Origin: Streptomyces sp. MMG1533
GTDB lineage: Bacteria > Actinomycetota > Actinomycetes > Streptomycetales > Streptomycetaceae
Assembly: GCF_001279775.1 (NCBI RefSeq)
Contig: NZ_LGDG01000134.1
Span: 1 to 64,000 of the forward strand
Direction of reading: 5' to 3'
DNA length: 64,000 nucleotides
A program made the translations under genes and the position numbers. The notes beneath the pieces are model-generated. The model was not told the origin of the DNA and did not search any database. It worked only from the letters and a program-made list of their open reading frames with translations. Shown in pieces: positions 41,944-49,372 of this stretch; within the stretch, counting starts at the first letter, position 1; each line of letters begins with the position of its first letter.

Positions 41944-42522
41944 CTACCCGCCGAACACCCACACGCCGATCTCGACCAGGAGGCCGACCACGATGCCCAA
42001 CACGATGACGCTGAACAGCCCGCCCAGAGCCAGGAATACGTAGCCCTCCCCGTTCACCCACCTGCCGTGCCGCGCGCAGGCGAACAGCCAGAGCGACAGT
42101 ATGAGAAACGGCAGGAGAACGAGGCCGGTGATGGTTCCGATCGACACCACGGCGACGGCCGACGGTTCGTACGCCTGACCTCTCGCGGTGCGGACCTCGA
42201 CGGTGCTGCCCGGCCGGTGTTCCTTTGCCGCCATGTTCAGCACGATCGCGCGCGAGGGCTCGCCCGCCCGGCGCGGTGTGTACCTGCCTGTGCAGTCGGT
42301 GCCGTCCGCGTTGCCCTCCACGTCGTGGGCTTCGTGGCACTCGGCGATCGTCATGACGCCGTCCACGGGTCCAAGACCCAGCACCGCAGCCAGGGGTGCT
42401 CCCGGGAGCAGCCAGATCAGCCACCCGGCGACGGCGAGGCTCACCGCCACTCCGACAACGGCCACACTCCGCGTCACCCGCCCTGCCGCACCCCGCGTCA
42501 CCCGCTGTACCGCACCCCGCAT
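41944..42522 (-). CDS. Hypothetical membrane protein
   Basis: This 192-residue protein has an N-terminal helix (VVGVAVSLAVAGWLIWLLPG), an exported-looking domain of about 60 residues with two cysteines (IAECHEAHDVEG; GTDCTGRYTP) that could form a disulfide, and three C-terminal helices (VSIGTITGLVLLPFLILSLW, GYVFLALGGLFSVIVLG, and LLVEIGVWVFGG). GAGGGGG lies 6 bases before the ATG. It is convergent with the WD40 gene. I do not recognise the family. Confidence 0.75.
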   Translation of the reverse strand: MRGAVQRVTRGAAGRVTRSVAVVGVAVSLAVAGWLIWLLPGAPLAAVLGLGPVDGVMTIAECHEAHDVEGNADGTDCTGRYTPRRAGEPSRAIVLNMAAKEHRPGSTVEVRTARGQAYEPSAVAVVSIGTITGLVLLPFLILSLWLFACARHGRWVNGEGYVFLALGGLFSVIVLGIVVGLLVEIGVWVFGG

Positions 42523-43086
42523 GGCGTCCCCCTCACCCCGTCGACGCCCCGGAGGAGGGGCTGCGAACCGGCGCCGCCGGCTGCCCGGCCGACGTCACCC
42601 AGGGGACGTGACTCCCCCACCCGCTTCGACTCGCCAGGTTCACCTGGTTCGCCGGGTTCGCCGGGTTCGCCGATCCTGTCACCGGGGTGGGCTCCTGGCC
42701 TCAGTGGTTTCACCTACACCTGATACGTACCTGCCGTGTGCGTCGCCGGGTCCTCGCTTCCGGCGGTGGTCGGTGCAGGTCGGTTGGAGGCGGGGAGTTC
42801 CAGGCTCTGCGGGTGCTGTTGCGGGGAGGGGGCGCCCTGTCCGGCGCCCGCCGGCCGGTCGGCGTGACGTCAGGATGCCGGCCCTCCCGAGGCCAGGACG
42901 ATCTCCCTGACGACCCCTGGCACGCCTGCCCGGTTTGCCCATATATGCGATCCTGATGTGTGGGTTCCCTGCCACTCGTGGGCGGCGTGGTCCCCCCGTC
43001 GCCGGTCCGGCGCCTCCGCCGTCGCCTGTGTTCCGGAGACCTCGTCCTGCTGGCACCTGCGGCTTGAACGGGAGGTAGACGCGGAG
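42523..43086. other. 564-base region without a supported gene
   Basis: Open frames here are Arg/Pro/Gly-rich and look like non-coding high-GC DNA. The region includes the 9-bp tandem repeat at 42646-42672. It may hold the decayed remains of genes at the left border of the rearranged segment; nothing is recognisable. Confidence 0.4.
42646..42672. repeat. Tandem repeat GGTTCGCCG x3
   Basis: Three perfect 9-bp units, preceded by the degenerate copy GGTTCACCT (42637-42645). The unit is nearly the same word as the 8-bp repeat CGCCGGTT at 20161-20200, at the other end of the accessory segment. Confidence 0.85.
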
Positions 43087-44166
43087 ATGCCCCACTACTG
43101 TGGTGTCCGGGCCGGAGCCGCGGGGCCGCAGGCATACGGGGCTGGGACGGAAGGCGCCGGTGCGCTGCCTCCGGCGGAGCCCACCGCGAGGGAGCGGGTC
43201 CTGGCGTACGCCGGCGCGGCGCCGGCGGCTGTTTGCGTTCTCACCGATGAGTGCGAAGGGCTTCGGCCGGTCGAAGCGGCTGGAGGCGCGACTGCCCGCT
43301 ACGGGCTGCCGGAGCGTTTTCCGCGGTCCGGTGGCTCACCCGTAGCTGACGCCTTCCGTAGGGGTCGGCCACCGCGGCCGACTCCCGCGGCACTCGCCTC
43401 CTACGACGAGGGCGACCCGACAGTTCGAGCAGGCATGTCGCTCGGTGCGCCGCCTCTCGGGGCAGAGGACGGACAGCTGGGCTGCCTCACCGCCGTGGGG
43501 GACGCCGCAGACGGCTTCGGAGCCGAGCAGCGGGGCTTCCTGAAGCAGTACGCCGACGCGATAGCCGGCCGACTCCACCCGCCGCAGCCCGCCGCCTGGC
43601 CGGAGACATGGCGTTCCGAGTGGCACTCCGAGTGGCGTTCCGAGTGGCGTTCCGAGTGGCCCGACGCACCGATCAACGCCCTGCCCACTCTCCGGACGGG
43701 TCTGAGGCACGGACGTATGAGCCTGTTGCCCGCGGGCACAGCCCTCGAACCCGGTCTCTCGGGCGTCGGCCCCGGCGGCCTGGCCGTCCTGCCGCTCCCG
43801 GCCAAGGGCCGGATCATCGGCGTGTGCCTGGCCGGCCGGAACGATCCGCACGAGTTCGTCCCCGATGAGCGGTCCCCGCTCCCCGCGACCGCGGGGCCGG
43901 CCGGGCGTGCGCACGCGTACGACGCCGAGCAGGAGCTCGCGACGATGCTGCAGCGCAGTCTCGACATCACCACGACGACCATCGACAACGCCACCACCAA
44001 GGGCGTCCCGGCATTCCGGCTCGCTCCGATCGCTGTGACGGGCGGCAGCATCAGGCAGACCCTGGTCAAGGAGGGCGTCTGCACGATCGACCAGATCTGC
44101 ACCCCGAAGATCCGGCCCGCCTGCGACAGGGCCGGACTCACCCGAAAAGCCGCACTCACTCAGTAA
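43087..44166 (+). pseudogene. Chimeric reading frame: GAF sensor-phosphatase N-terminus fused to the tail of a xylose-binding protein
   Basis: The first approximately 290 codons look like the sensor half of a GAF/SpoIIE phosphatase: VCVLTDECEGLRPVEAAGG, GAPPLGAEDGQLGCLTAVGD, four RSEW-type repeats (12-bp units at 43612-43659), and ELATMLQRSL, the exact words that begin a SpoIIE domain. At that point the frame switches to DITTTTIDNATTKGVPAFRL, APIAVT and CTIDQICTPKIRPACDRAGL, which is the C-terminus of a D-xylose/CUT2 substrate-binding protein. Both parents are incomplete: no phosphatase domain, and no binding-protein body or signal. The join is in frame at about 43958. The product, if made, is unlikely to do either job. 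Confidence 0.7.
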
Positions 44167-44181
44167 GGGGAGGTGGTCCCT

Positions 44182-44961
44182 GTGGCGTACCCGCCGGTGC
44201 TGGCGTTGCGCGGCATCTCCAAGCGGTTTGGCGGCGTGCACGCGCTCGTGGATGTCGAGCTGCAGATCCGGGCCGGTGAGGTCGTCGCCCTGGTGGGCGA
44301 CAACGGCGCCGGCAAGTCCACACTCGTCAGGGCGATCTCGGGTGTCGGCCCCGCCGACAAGGGCATCATCGAGTGGGAAGGCCGGCTCGTCCAGATCAAA
44401 CGCCCCCACGACGCCCAGGCTCTGGGCATCGCGACCGTCTACCAGGACCTCGCGATGTGCGACAACCTCGACGTCGTCGGCAATCTCTTCCTCGGCCGTG
44501 AGATCCACAGGATCGGCATCCTCGACGAGCTGGAGATGGAACGCCGCGCTCGCGAGCTGATGCGCACCCTGTCCATCCGTATCCCCGATGTGCGCATGCC
44601 TGTCTCCGCACTGTCCGCAGGACAGCGGCAGGCTGTCGCGATCTCACGCTCGCTCATGGCCACACCCAAGGTCCTCCTCCTCGACGAACCCACCGCCGCC
44701 CTGGGCGTCGAGCAGACCAGCCACCTCCTCGACCTCGTCGAGGAGCTCCGCGACCACGGCCTCGCAGTGCTCCTCATCAGTCACAACATGGGCGACATCA
44801 AGGCCGTCGCGGACCGCGTCGCCGTCCTGCGCCTCGGCCGCAACAACGGCCTCTTCGACGTGAACACCACGTCCCAGGAACGGATCATCTCCTCCATCAC
44901 CGGCGCGGCGGACAACGCCGTGGCCCACCGCACGACGCGCGACGAGGAGGCCTGGCCATGA
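44182..44961 (+). CDS. Sugar ABC transporter ATP-binding protein (CUT2, single domain)
   Basis: This 259-residue ATPase belongs to the ribose/xylose (CUT2) class: Walker A GDNGAGKSTL, the class-specific YQDLAMCDNLDVVGNLFLGR, signature LSAGQRQAVAISRSL and Walker B VLLLDEPTAALG with LISHNMGD. It has one nucleotide domain rather than the fused pair of RbsA. GTG at 44182 follows AAGGGGAGG. Its stop overlaps the permease start (ATGA). Its cognate binding protein is represented only by the C-terminal tail just upstream. Confidence 0.92.
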   Translation: MAYPPVLALRGISKRFGGVHALVDVELQIRAGEVVALVGDNGAGKSTLVRAISGVGPADKGIIEWEGRLVQIKRPHDAQALGIATVYQDLAMCDNLDVVGNLFLGREIHRIGILDELEMERRARELMRTLSIRIPDVRMPVSALSAGQRQAVAISRSLMATPKVLLLDEPTAALGVEQTSHLLDLVEELRDHGLAVLLISHNMGDIKAVADRVAVLRLGRNNGLFDVNTTSQERIISSITGAADNAVAHRTTRDEEAWP

Positions 44962-46262
44962 GCAGGAAGGGGGCATCCCGGGATTCGGAACCCACCGGCA
45001 CGGGAGGCGGCACAGACGCCGTGTCCGCGACGTCGGGCCGGCATTCGCGCACCCGCAGGCGGAACATGAACCTGAGGGGATATGCCGACGAGTTCCGCGC
45101 CAGGCTGCGCGGCGGCGAACGCGGCCCGATCCTGGTCGCCCTCGGGCTTGTCGCGATCTGGCTCGTCTTCCAGGGCCTCAACGACAACTTCCTCTCGCCG
45201 CGCAACCTGTCCAACCTCAGCGTGGACATCGTCGGTACCGGCCTGGTCGCCGTTGGCATCGTCTTTGTCCTGCTGATCGGCGAGATCGACCTGTCGGTCG
45301 GCTCCGTCAGCGGTCTGGCAGGGGCCGCGTTCGCCGTGTTGAACGTGAACCTCGGCATGCCGGAGTGGCTCGCCGTCATCGTGGCGGTGATGTCGGGAAT
45401 GGCAGCGGGAGCCGTCCACGGGGTCTTCTTCGCCTGGGTCGGCGTGCCCTCGTTCGTGGTCACCCTCGCGGGGCTGCTTGCCTGGAACGGTCTGACGCTC
45501 TTCCTCCTGGGCGCGAGTGGCACCATCAACCTCGACGAGGAGGGTCTGGTCGCCTCCCTGACCAGCACCTATTTCGGTACCGCCGCTGCGGCCTACGGTC
45601 TGGCGGCGCTCGGCACCGCCACGTACTTCCTGGTCTCCCACCGGAACAGGAACCGCCACAAGGCCGCCGGGATGCCGCACCGGCCACTGGGCGAGATCTG
45701 GGTGCGCACAGGTGTCCTGGCAGTGATCGTCTTCGCCGCCGCCTACGCGCTCAACCAGTTCCGGGGCCTGCCGCTCGCCCTCCTGATCTTCCTGGCGGTC
45801 ATCGTCGTTTCTGACTACGTCCTGCGGCGCACCCTCTACGGGCGGACGGTCTACGCGCTCGGCGGCGGTATCGAGGCGGCGCGGCGCGCCGGTGTCGGCG
45901 TGGCACGGGTGCGGATCTTGATGTTCATGGTGTCGGGGACACTGGCCGCGATCGGTGGCCTGTTCGTGGCCTCGGGGCTCACCTCGGCGAGCCCCACGAC
46001 GGCCCGCGCCGCCGGCTCCGGCATGCTGCTGATCAACGCCATCGCTGCGGCTGTCATCGGGGGCACCAGTCTGTTCGGCGGGCGCGGCTCGACATGGTCC
46101 GCGCTGCTCGGCGTGCTGGTCATCGAGTCGATCGCCTCGGGCATGGCGCTCCTGGGGGTCCAGGACGCCGTCCAGTTCATGATCACTGGTGGTGTGCTGC
46201 TCGCCGCGGTCACCGCCGACACGCTCTCCCGGCGTTCCGCGGGGGCGCGCGGCCGCACCTGA
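44958..46262 (+). CDS. Sugar ABC transporter permease (CUT2, XylH-like)
   Basis: This 434-residue permease has a long hydrophilic N-terminus and about ten or more membrane helices: VALGLVAIWLVFQGLNDNFL, GLVAVGIVFVLLIGEIDLSV, SGLAGAAFAVLNVNLG, VGVPSFVVTLAGLLAWNGLT and the C-terminal AAAVIGGTSLFGGRGSTWSA. The GEIDLSVGS and GGTSLFGGRG motifs are typical of XylH/RbsC. Length (over 400) fits XylH better than RbsC. It is coupled to the preceding ATPase. Confidence 0.92.
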   Translation: MSRKGASRDSEPTGTGGGTDAVSATSGRHSRTRRRNMNLRGYADEFRARLRGGERGPILVALGLVAIWLVFQGLNDNFLSPRNLSNLSVDIVGTGLVAVGIVFVLLIGEIDLSVGSVSGLAGAAFAVLNVNLGMPEWLAVIVAVMSGMAAGAVHGVFFAWVGVPSFVVTLAGLLAWNGLTLFLLGASGTINLDEEGLVASLTSTYFGTAAAAYGLAALGTATYFLVSHRNRNRHKAAGMPHRPLGEIWVRTGVLAVIVFAAAYALNQFRGLPLALLIFLAVIVVSDYVLRRTLYGRTVYALGGGIEAARRAGVGVARVRILMFMVSGTLAAIGGLFVASGLTSASPTTARAAGSGMLLINAIAAAVIGGTSLFGGRGSTWSALLGVLVIESIASGMALLGVQDAVQFMITGGVLLAAVTADTLSRRSAGARGRT

Positions 46263-46361
46263 GCGGGACCACTTGCGTCAACATTTCATCATCGTCTGCT
46301 TATCACAGTGCAAAATAGGAAATATAGGGATCGAAGCGAATCCCGGGGCCATCGGAGTGCC

Positions 46362-47717
46362 ATGAAGCGCAGGAGCCTCGCCCGTCTGGTCGTGGCAGCC
46401 GCAGCGGCCACAGGCCTGGCGCTCTCGGGCTGCAATGCCACAGACCAGCCGTCCGGCGGGTCGAAGGGGAGCATCAACGTGCTCACCATGGACATCGCCC
46501 AGATGCAGCAGCTGAAACAGCTCACGAAGAGGCACTTCACCGCGGAGACCGGCATCACGGTCAATTACACCCTGCTGCCGGAGAACCAGTCGCGGGCCAG
46601 GACGGATCGCGAATTCGCGAGCCAGGCCGGGCACTACGACGTCGCGATCGTCGGCTCGTACGAAGTACCGATCTATTCGAAGAACGGCTGGCTCGCCCCG
46701 CTGGACTCCTACGTGAAGGCGGACAGGTCCTTCGACCAGGACGACATGTTCCCCAACCTGATGGCGTCGCTGACCGGGACCGACGGCAAGACCTATGCCG
46801 AGCCCTTCTACGGTGAGGGCTCCTTCCTGATGTATCGCAAGGACCTCTTCAGGAAGGTCGGGCTGGCCATGCCGCGGGACCCGACCTGGGACCAGGTCGC
46901 CTCGCTGGCGGCCAAGGTCGACGGTACCAACGGCGCGGCGGGCATCTGCCTGCGCGGCATGTCCGGGTGGGGCCAGAACCTCGCCCCGCTCAACAGCGTC
47001 ATCAACACCTTCGGCGGTGCCTGGTACGACATGAAGTGGAACGCGCAGCTCACCTCACCGGCGTTCAAGGAAGCGGTGCAGTTCTACGTCGACCTGGTCC
47101 GCAAGTACGGTCAGCCCGACGCCCATCGGAGCGGTGTCCTGGAAACGCTCGAAACCTTCGTGGCGGGCAAGTGCGCCATGATGTACGACGCAACCGCCCT
47201 GGCGTCGTCGGTCGAGGCCGACGGCTCGGCGATCAAGGGCAAGGTCGGCTATGTCGCGGCGCCACACGACAAGACCGAGAAGGCCGGTTGGCTGTGGACA
47301 TGGGCCTGGGGCATCCAGAACGCCAGCAAGAACAAGGACGCCGCCTGGGAGTTCATCTCCTGGGCCTCCTCCAAGGACTACCAGGAGCTGGTCGGCACGG
47401 AACTCGGCTGGATCGCGGCGCCCGCGGGAAGCCGGAAGTCGCTCTACGCCAACCCCGAATACCAGAACGCGGCCGCCGCCTGGTACCGGCAGGAGTACAT
47501 GGCGGCCACGAACTCCGCCGACCCGCGGAACCCGGGCGTCAGCCCACGCCCCTACACGGGTGTCCAGTACGTGGGCATCCCCGAGTTCGCCCATCTCGGC
47601 ACCAAGGTCTCCCAGGAGATCAGCTGGACCATCGCCGGAAGGCAGTCGGTGGACACGGCTCTGCAGAAATCCCAGGAACTCGCCCACGCGGCGGCGGAGA
47701 AGTACCGCACCGACTAG
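46362..47717 (+). CDS. Polyol/sugar ABC substrate-binding lipoprotein (CUT1, SmoE/MtlE-like), orphan
   Basis: This 451-residue lipoprotein has a signal peptide ending in the lipobox LSGC and an SBP family 1 body: INVLTMDIAQMQQLKQLTKR, GHYDVAIVGSYEVPIYSKNG, EPFYGEGSFLMYRKDLFRKV, GWGQNLAPLNSVINTFGGAW and GWLWTWAWGIQNASKNKDAA. It resembles sorbitol/mannitol-binding proteins, normally followed by two permease genes and a dehydrogenase. None follows; a broken toxin-antitoxin pair begins 70 bases later. It comes 99 bases after CUT2 genes, with which CUT1 binding proteins do not normally work. Confidence 0.9.
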   Translation: MKRRSLARLVVAAAAATGLALSGCNATDQPSGGSKGSINVLTMDIAQMQQLKQLTKRHFTAETGITVNYTLLPENQSRARTDREFASQAGHYDVAIVGSYEVPIYSKNGWLAPLDSYVKADRSFDQDDMFPNLMASLTGTDGKTYAEPFYGEGSFLMYRKDLFRKVGLAMPRDPTWDQVASLAAKVDGTNGAAGICLRGMSGWGQNLAPLNSVINTFGGAWYDMKWNAQLTSPAFKEAVQFYVDLVRKYGQPDAHRSGVLETLETFVAGKCAMMYDATALASSVEADGSAIKGKVGYVAAPHDKTEKAGWLWTWAWGIQNASKNKDAAWEFISWASSKDYQELVGTELGWIAAPAGSRKSLYANPEYQNAAAAWYRQEYMAATNSADPRNPGVSPRPYTGVQYVGIPEFAHLGTKVSQEISWTIAGRQSVDTALQKSQELAHAAAEKYRTD

Positions 47718-47787
47718 TACACTGCCTAATGCACTGCGCCGGAAATCGCGGGCTTGGTTCTCTTGCTGATTTTCCCCCGCCCGCGGC

Positions 47788-47955
47788 ATGTCCGCCTACG
47801 TCGAAGCCCTCATCCAGCGCCGACTGGAACGGGACCGACTGCGCGAACTCATCGAAGACGCGGAGGCCGAGCACGGCCCGGTGGATCTGACGGCGGTCGA
47901 CGCCAAGCGGGCGATCCTGCGCGGTGACACGGCCGGCTCGGCGGACGCCGCGTGA
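47788..47955 (+). pseudogene. VapB-type antitoxin fragment (DNA-binding N-terminus lost)
   Basis: The 55 codons from ATG 47788 read SAYVEALIQRRLERDRLREL, then IEDAEAEHGPVDLTAVDAKR, the C-terminal toxin-neutralising part of a VapB/MazE-like antitoxin. In intact relatives the word SAYVEALIQ follows an N-terminal ribbon-helix-helix of about 30 residues; upstream codons here do not encode one. It overlaps the toxin start (GTGA), keeping the normal operon layout. Confidence 0.6.
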
Positions 47956-48443
47956 GCGGCACGCTCGTGCTGGACTGCGAGGGCCTGTCCAAGCTCGTAC
48001 AGCGCGCCCCCGAGCTCACCGAGTGGCCGGCCGAGGCGGAGGACATCCGTGTCGTCACGAGCTCGGCGACCCTCGTCAAGGCCCGCGACCCCAGGACCAA
48101 CCAGGCCCGCTTCGACTACGCCGTCTCCCGCGTCAACATCGCCCCGCCCACCGAAGCCATCGCCCGCCACGCCGGCCAACTCCTCGCCGCAGCCGGCCTG
48201 CACGGCCACAAATACCTCCTCGACGCCCTCGTGGTTGCCACCGCACTGGCCTCACCACCCGGACCAACCGGTCGCCCAGCAGCTCGCACGCCGCCTCGAA
48301 CCCCTCCTCGGCCCCGACTTCGAACTCTCATCCGCGTTGAACCCTCCCCACCTGCCCGCAGCACTCCTTGCTCCACTGTCCGGAACCGCCTGGTAAGAGG
48401 CCATGACAGGTGTCACACGGCTTTCTCGGTGATGCCCCGTTGA
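47952..48443 (+). pseudogene. VapC-type PIN domain toxin, C-terminus replaced
   Basis: GTG at 47952 starts a PIN domain: SGTLVLDCEGLSKLVQRAPE, then VVTSSATLVKARDPRTNQAR and HGHKYLLDALVVATALASPP. The last conserved part (the glycine-rich strand and final aspartate, as in LTSDPEDL) is missing. PIN similarity stops at about 48256, after which the frame is Pro/Arg-rich junk to 48443. The toxin should therefore be inactive. D in LVLDCEG and in LLDALV are retained acidic residues. Confidence 0.65.
48257..48396 (+). other. Foreign C-terminal coding fragment fused after the PIN gene
   Basis: In another frame the DNA reads QPVAQQLARRLEPLLGPDFE, then LSSALNPPHLPAALLAPLSG and TAW before a TAA. This looks like the real C-terminus of an unrelated protein that I cannot name. 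It begins where PIN similarity ends, so it probably marks a recombination junction. The following 277 bases up to the lipoprotein gene show no gene. Confidence 0.35.
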
Positions 48444-48673
48444 AGATGTCGCCCTTGGTTCACAGGGCCCCTCCCGGCCGTCACGGCACCGGCACGCACA
48501 CGTGTGCCTATTGCCTCTCCGAAACTGCACAGGCCACTATCGCCACAGGCGTGCGACGACGAGTACCGGATGGTCGGATTTCGTAGAGGCTCTCCCCTAC
48601 GACACATCCACCCGGATAGAATTCAGAGTTACTGCCTAGCCGATCAGTCCCATTCAGACACAGGGGGAATTCC

Positions 48674-49372
48674 ATGCCTCCCAGCGCTTCCCAGCGTTTA
48701 CATCGGCATTTCTTGCGGTCCACACCCGGCCCGGTAGGCGTTCGGATCTCAGTGCTGGCTTCGGCTCTGGCAATGGTGTTCGTCGGCGGGTGCACACACA
48801 GTACGAGCGGATCGCCCCAATCGGCGGCGACCCACTCGGCAGCGCCCTCGCCCGCCTCATTTCCGTCCAGTCCGCCGGACACCGCGCAGTGTCCAGGTAC
48901 GGTGCTCGATCATCGAGACATCAAGCATCCAGACCTCGGGGCGGTCCGCGTATTCCTGGTCCGGCGGACCGATTCCCAAAGCCCCAGCGGGTGCATCGCG
49001 TCCGTCACCAGTAGCGGTCACGCACTGGCATCCATCGACGTGGACGTCTACGAAAAGGAACTACACTTCGCTGCTCCTGTATCTGACGCCACCAAGAACA
49101 CCTTCGTGATCTACAACCCCGGACGCTATGACGGAGTGCTGGTACTCGTACCTGACAAAGACGGGTTCGAGGACATCGGCTGGAGCGACCCGGGGGACCA
49201 CTATAGCGGCGGGAGACTCGCCTATTACAACGCACGGCTCGTCGGCCCCGGCGGAGACGGCCGTTACACGATTGCCAAATCCGCAAACTCGTGCAACCCC
49301 AGCTGTGCCGAAGGCGCCATCGCAAAAGTCAGGTTGCAATGGAACGGCCACGAATACCTGCCCGCCGCATGA
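48674..49372 (+). CDS. Predicted lipoprotein encoded with a TIR-WD40 protein
   Basis: This 232-residue protein starts at ATG 48674 after AGGGGGAAT. A basic n-region (RLHRHFLRS) and hydrophobic stretch (ISVLASALAMVFVGGC) lead to a lipobox cysteine at about residue 40. A Ser/Pro-rich linker follows, then a globular domain with four cysteines (TAQCPGT, PSGCIAS, NSCNPSCAE). I do not recognise the family. Its TGA overlaps the ATG of the TIR-WD40 gene, so the two proteins are made together; a surface sensor for the TIR protein is a reasonable guess. Base usage is slightly less GC-biased than in core genes. Confidence 0.75.
   Translation: MPPSASQRLHRHFLRSTPGPVGVRISVLASALAMVFVGGCTHSTSGSPQSAATHSAAPSPASFPSSPPDTAQCPGTVLDHRDIKHPDLGAVRVFLVRRTDSQSPSGCIASVTSSGHALASIDVDVYEKELHFAAPVSDATKNTFVIYNPGRYDGVLVLVPDKDGFEDIGWSDPGDHYSGGRLAYYNARLVGPGGDGRYTIAKSANSCNPSCAEGAIAKVRLQWNGHEYLPAA

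Noticed and set aside
42679..43095. Overlapping open frames in the 564-base gap on both strands
   Set aside because: All are Arg/Pro/Gly-rich, lack ribosome binding sites and show no hydrophobic or motif structure.
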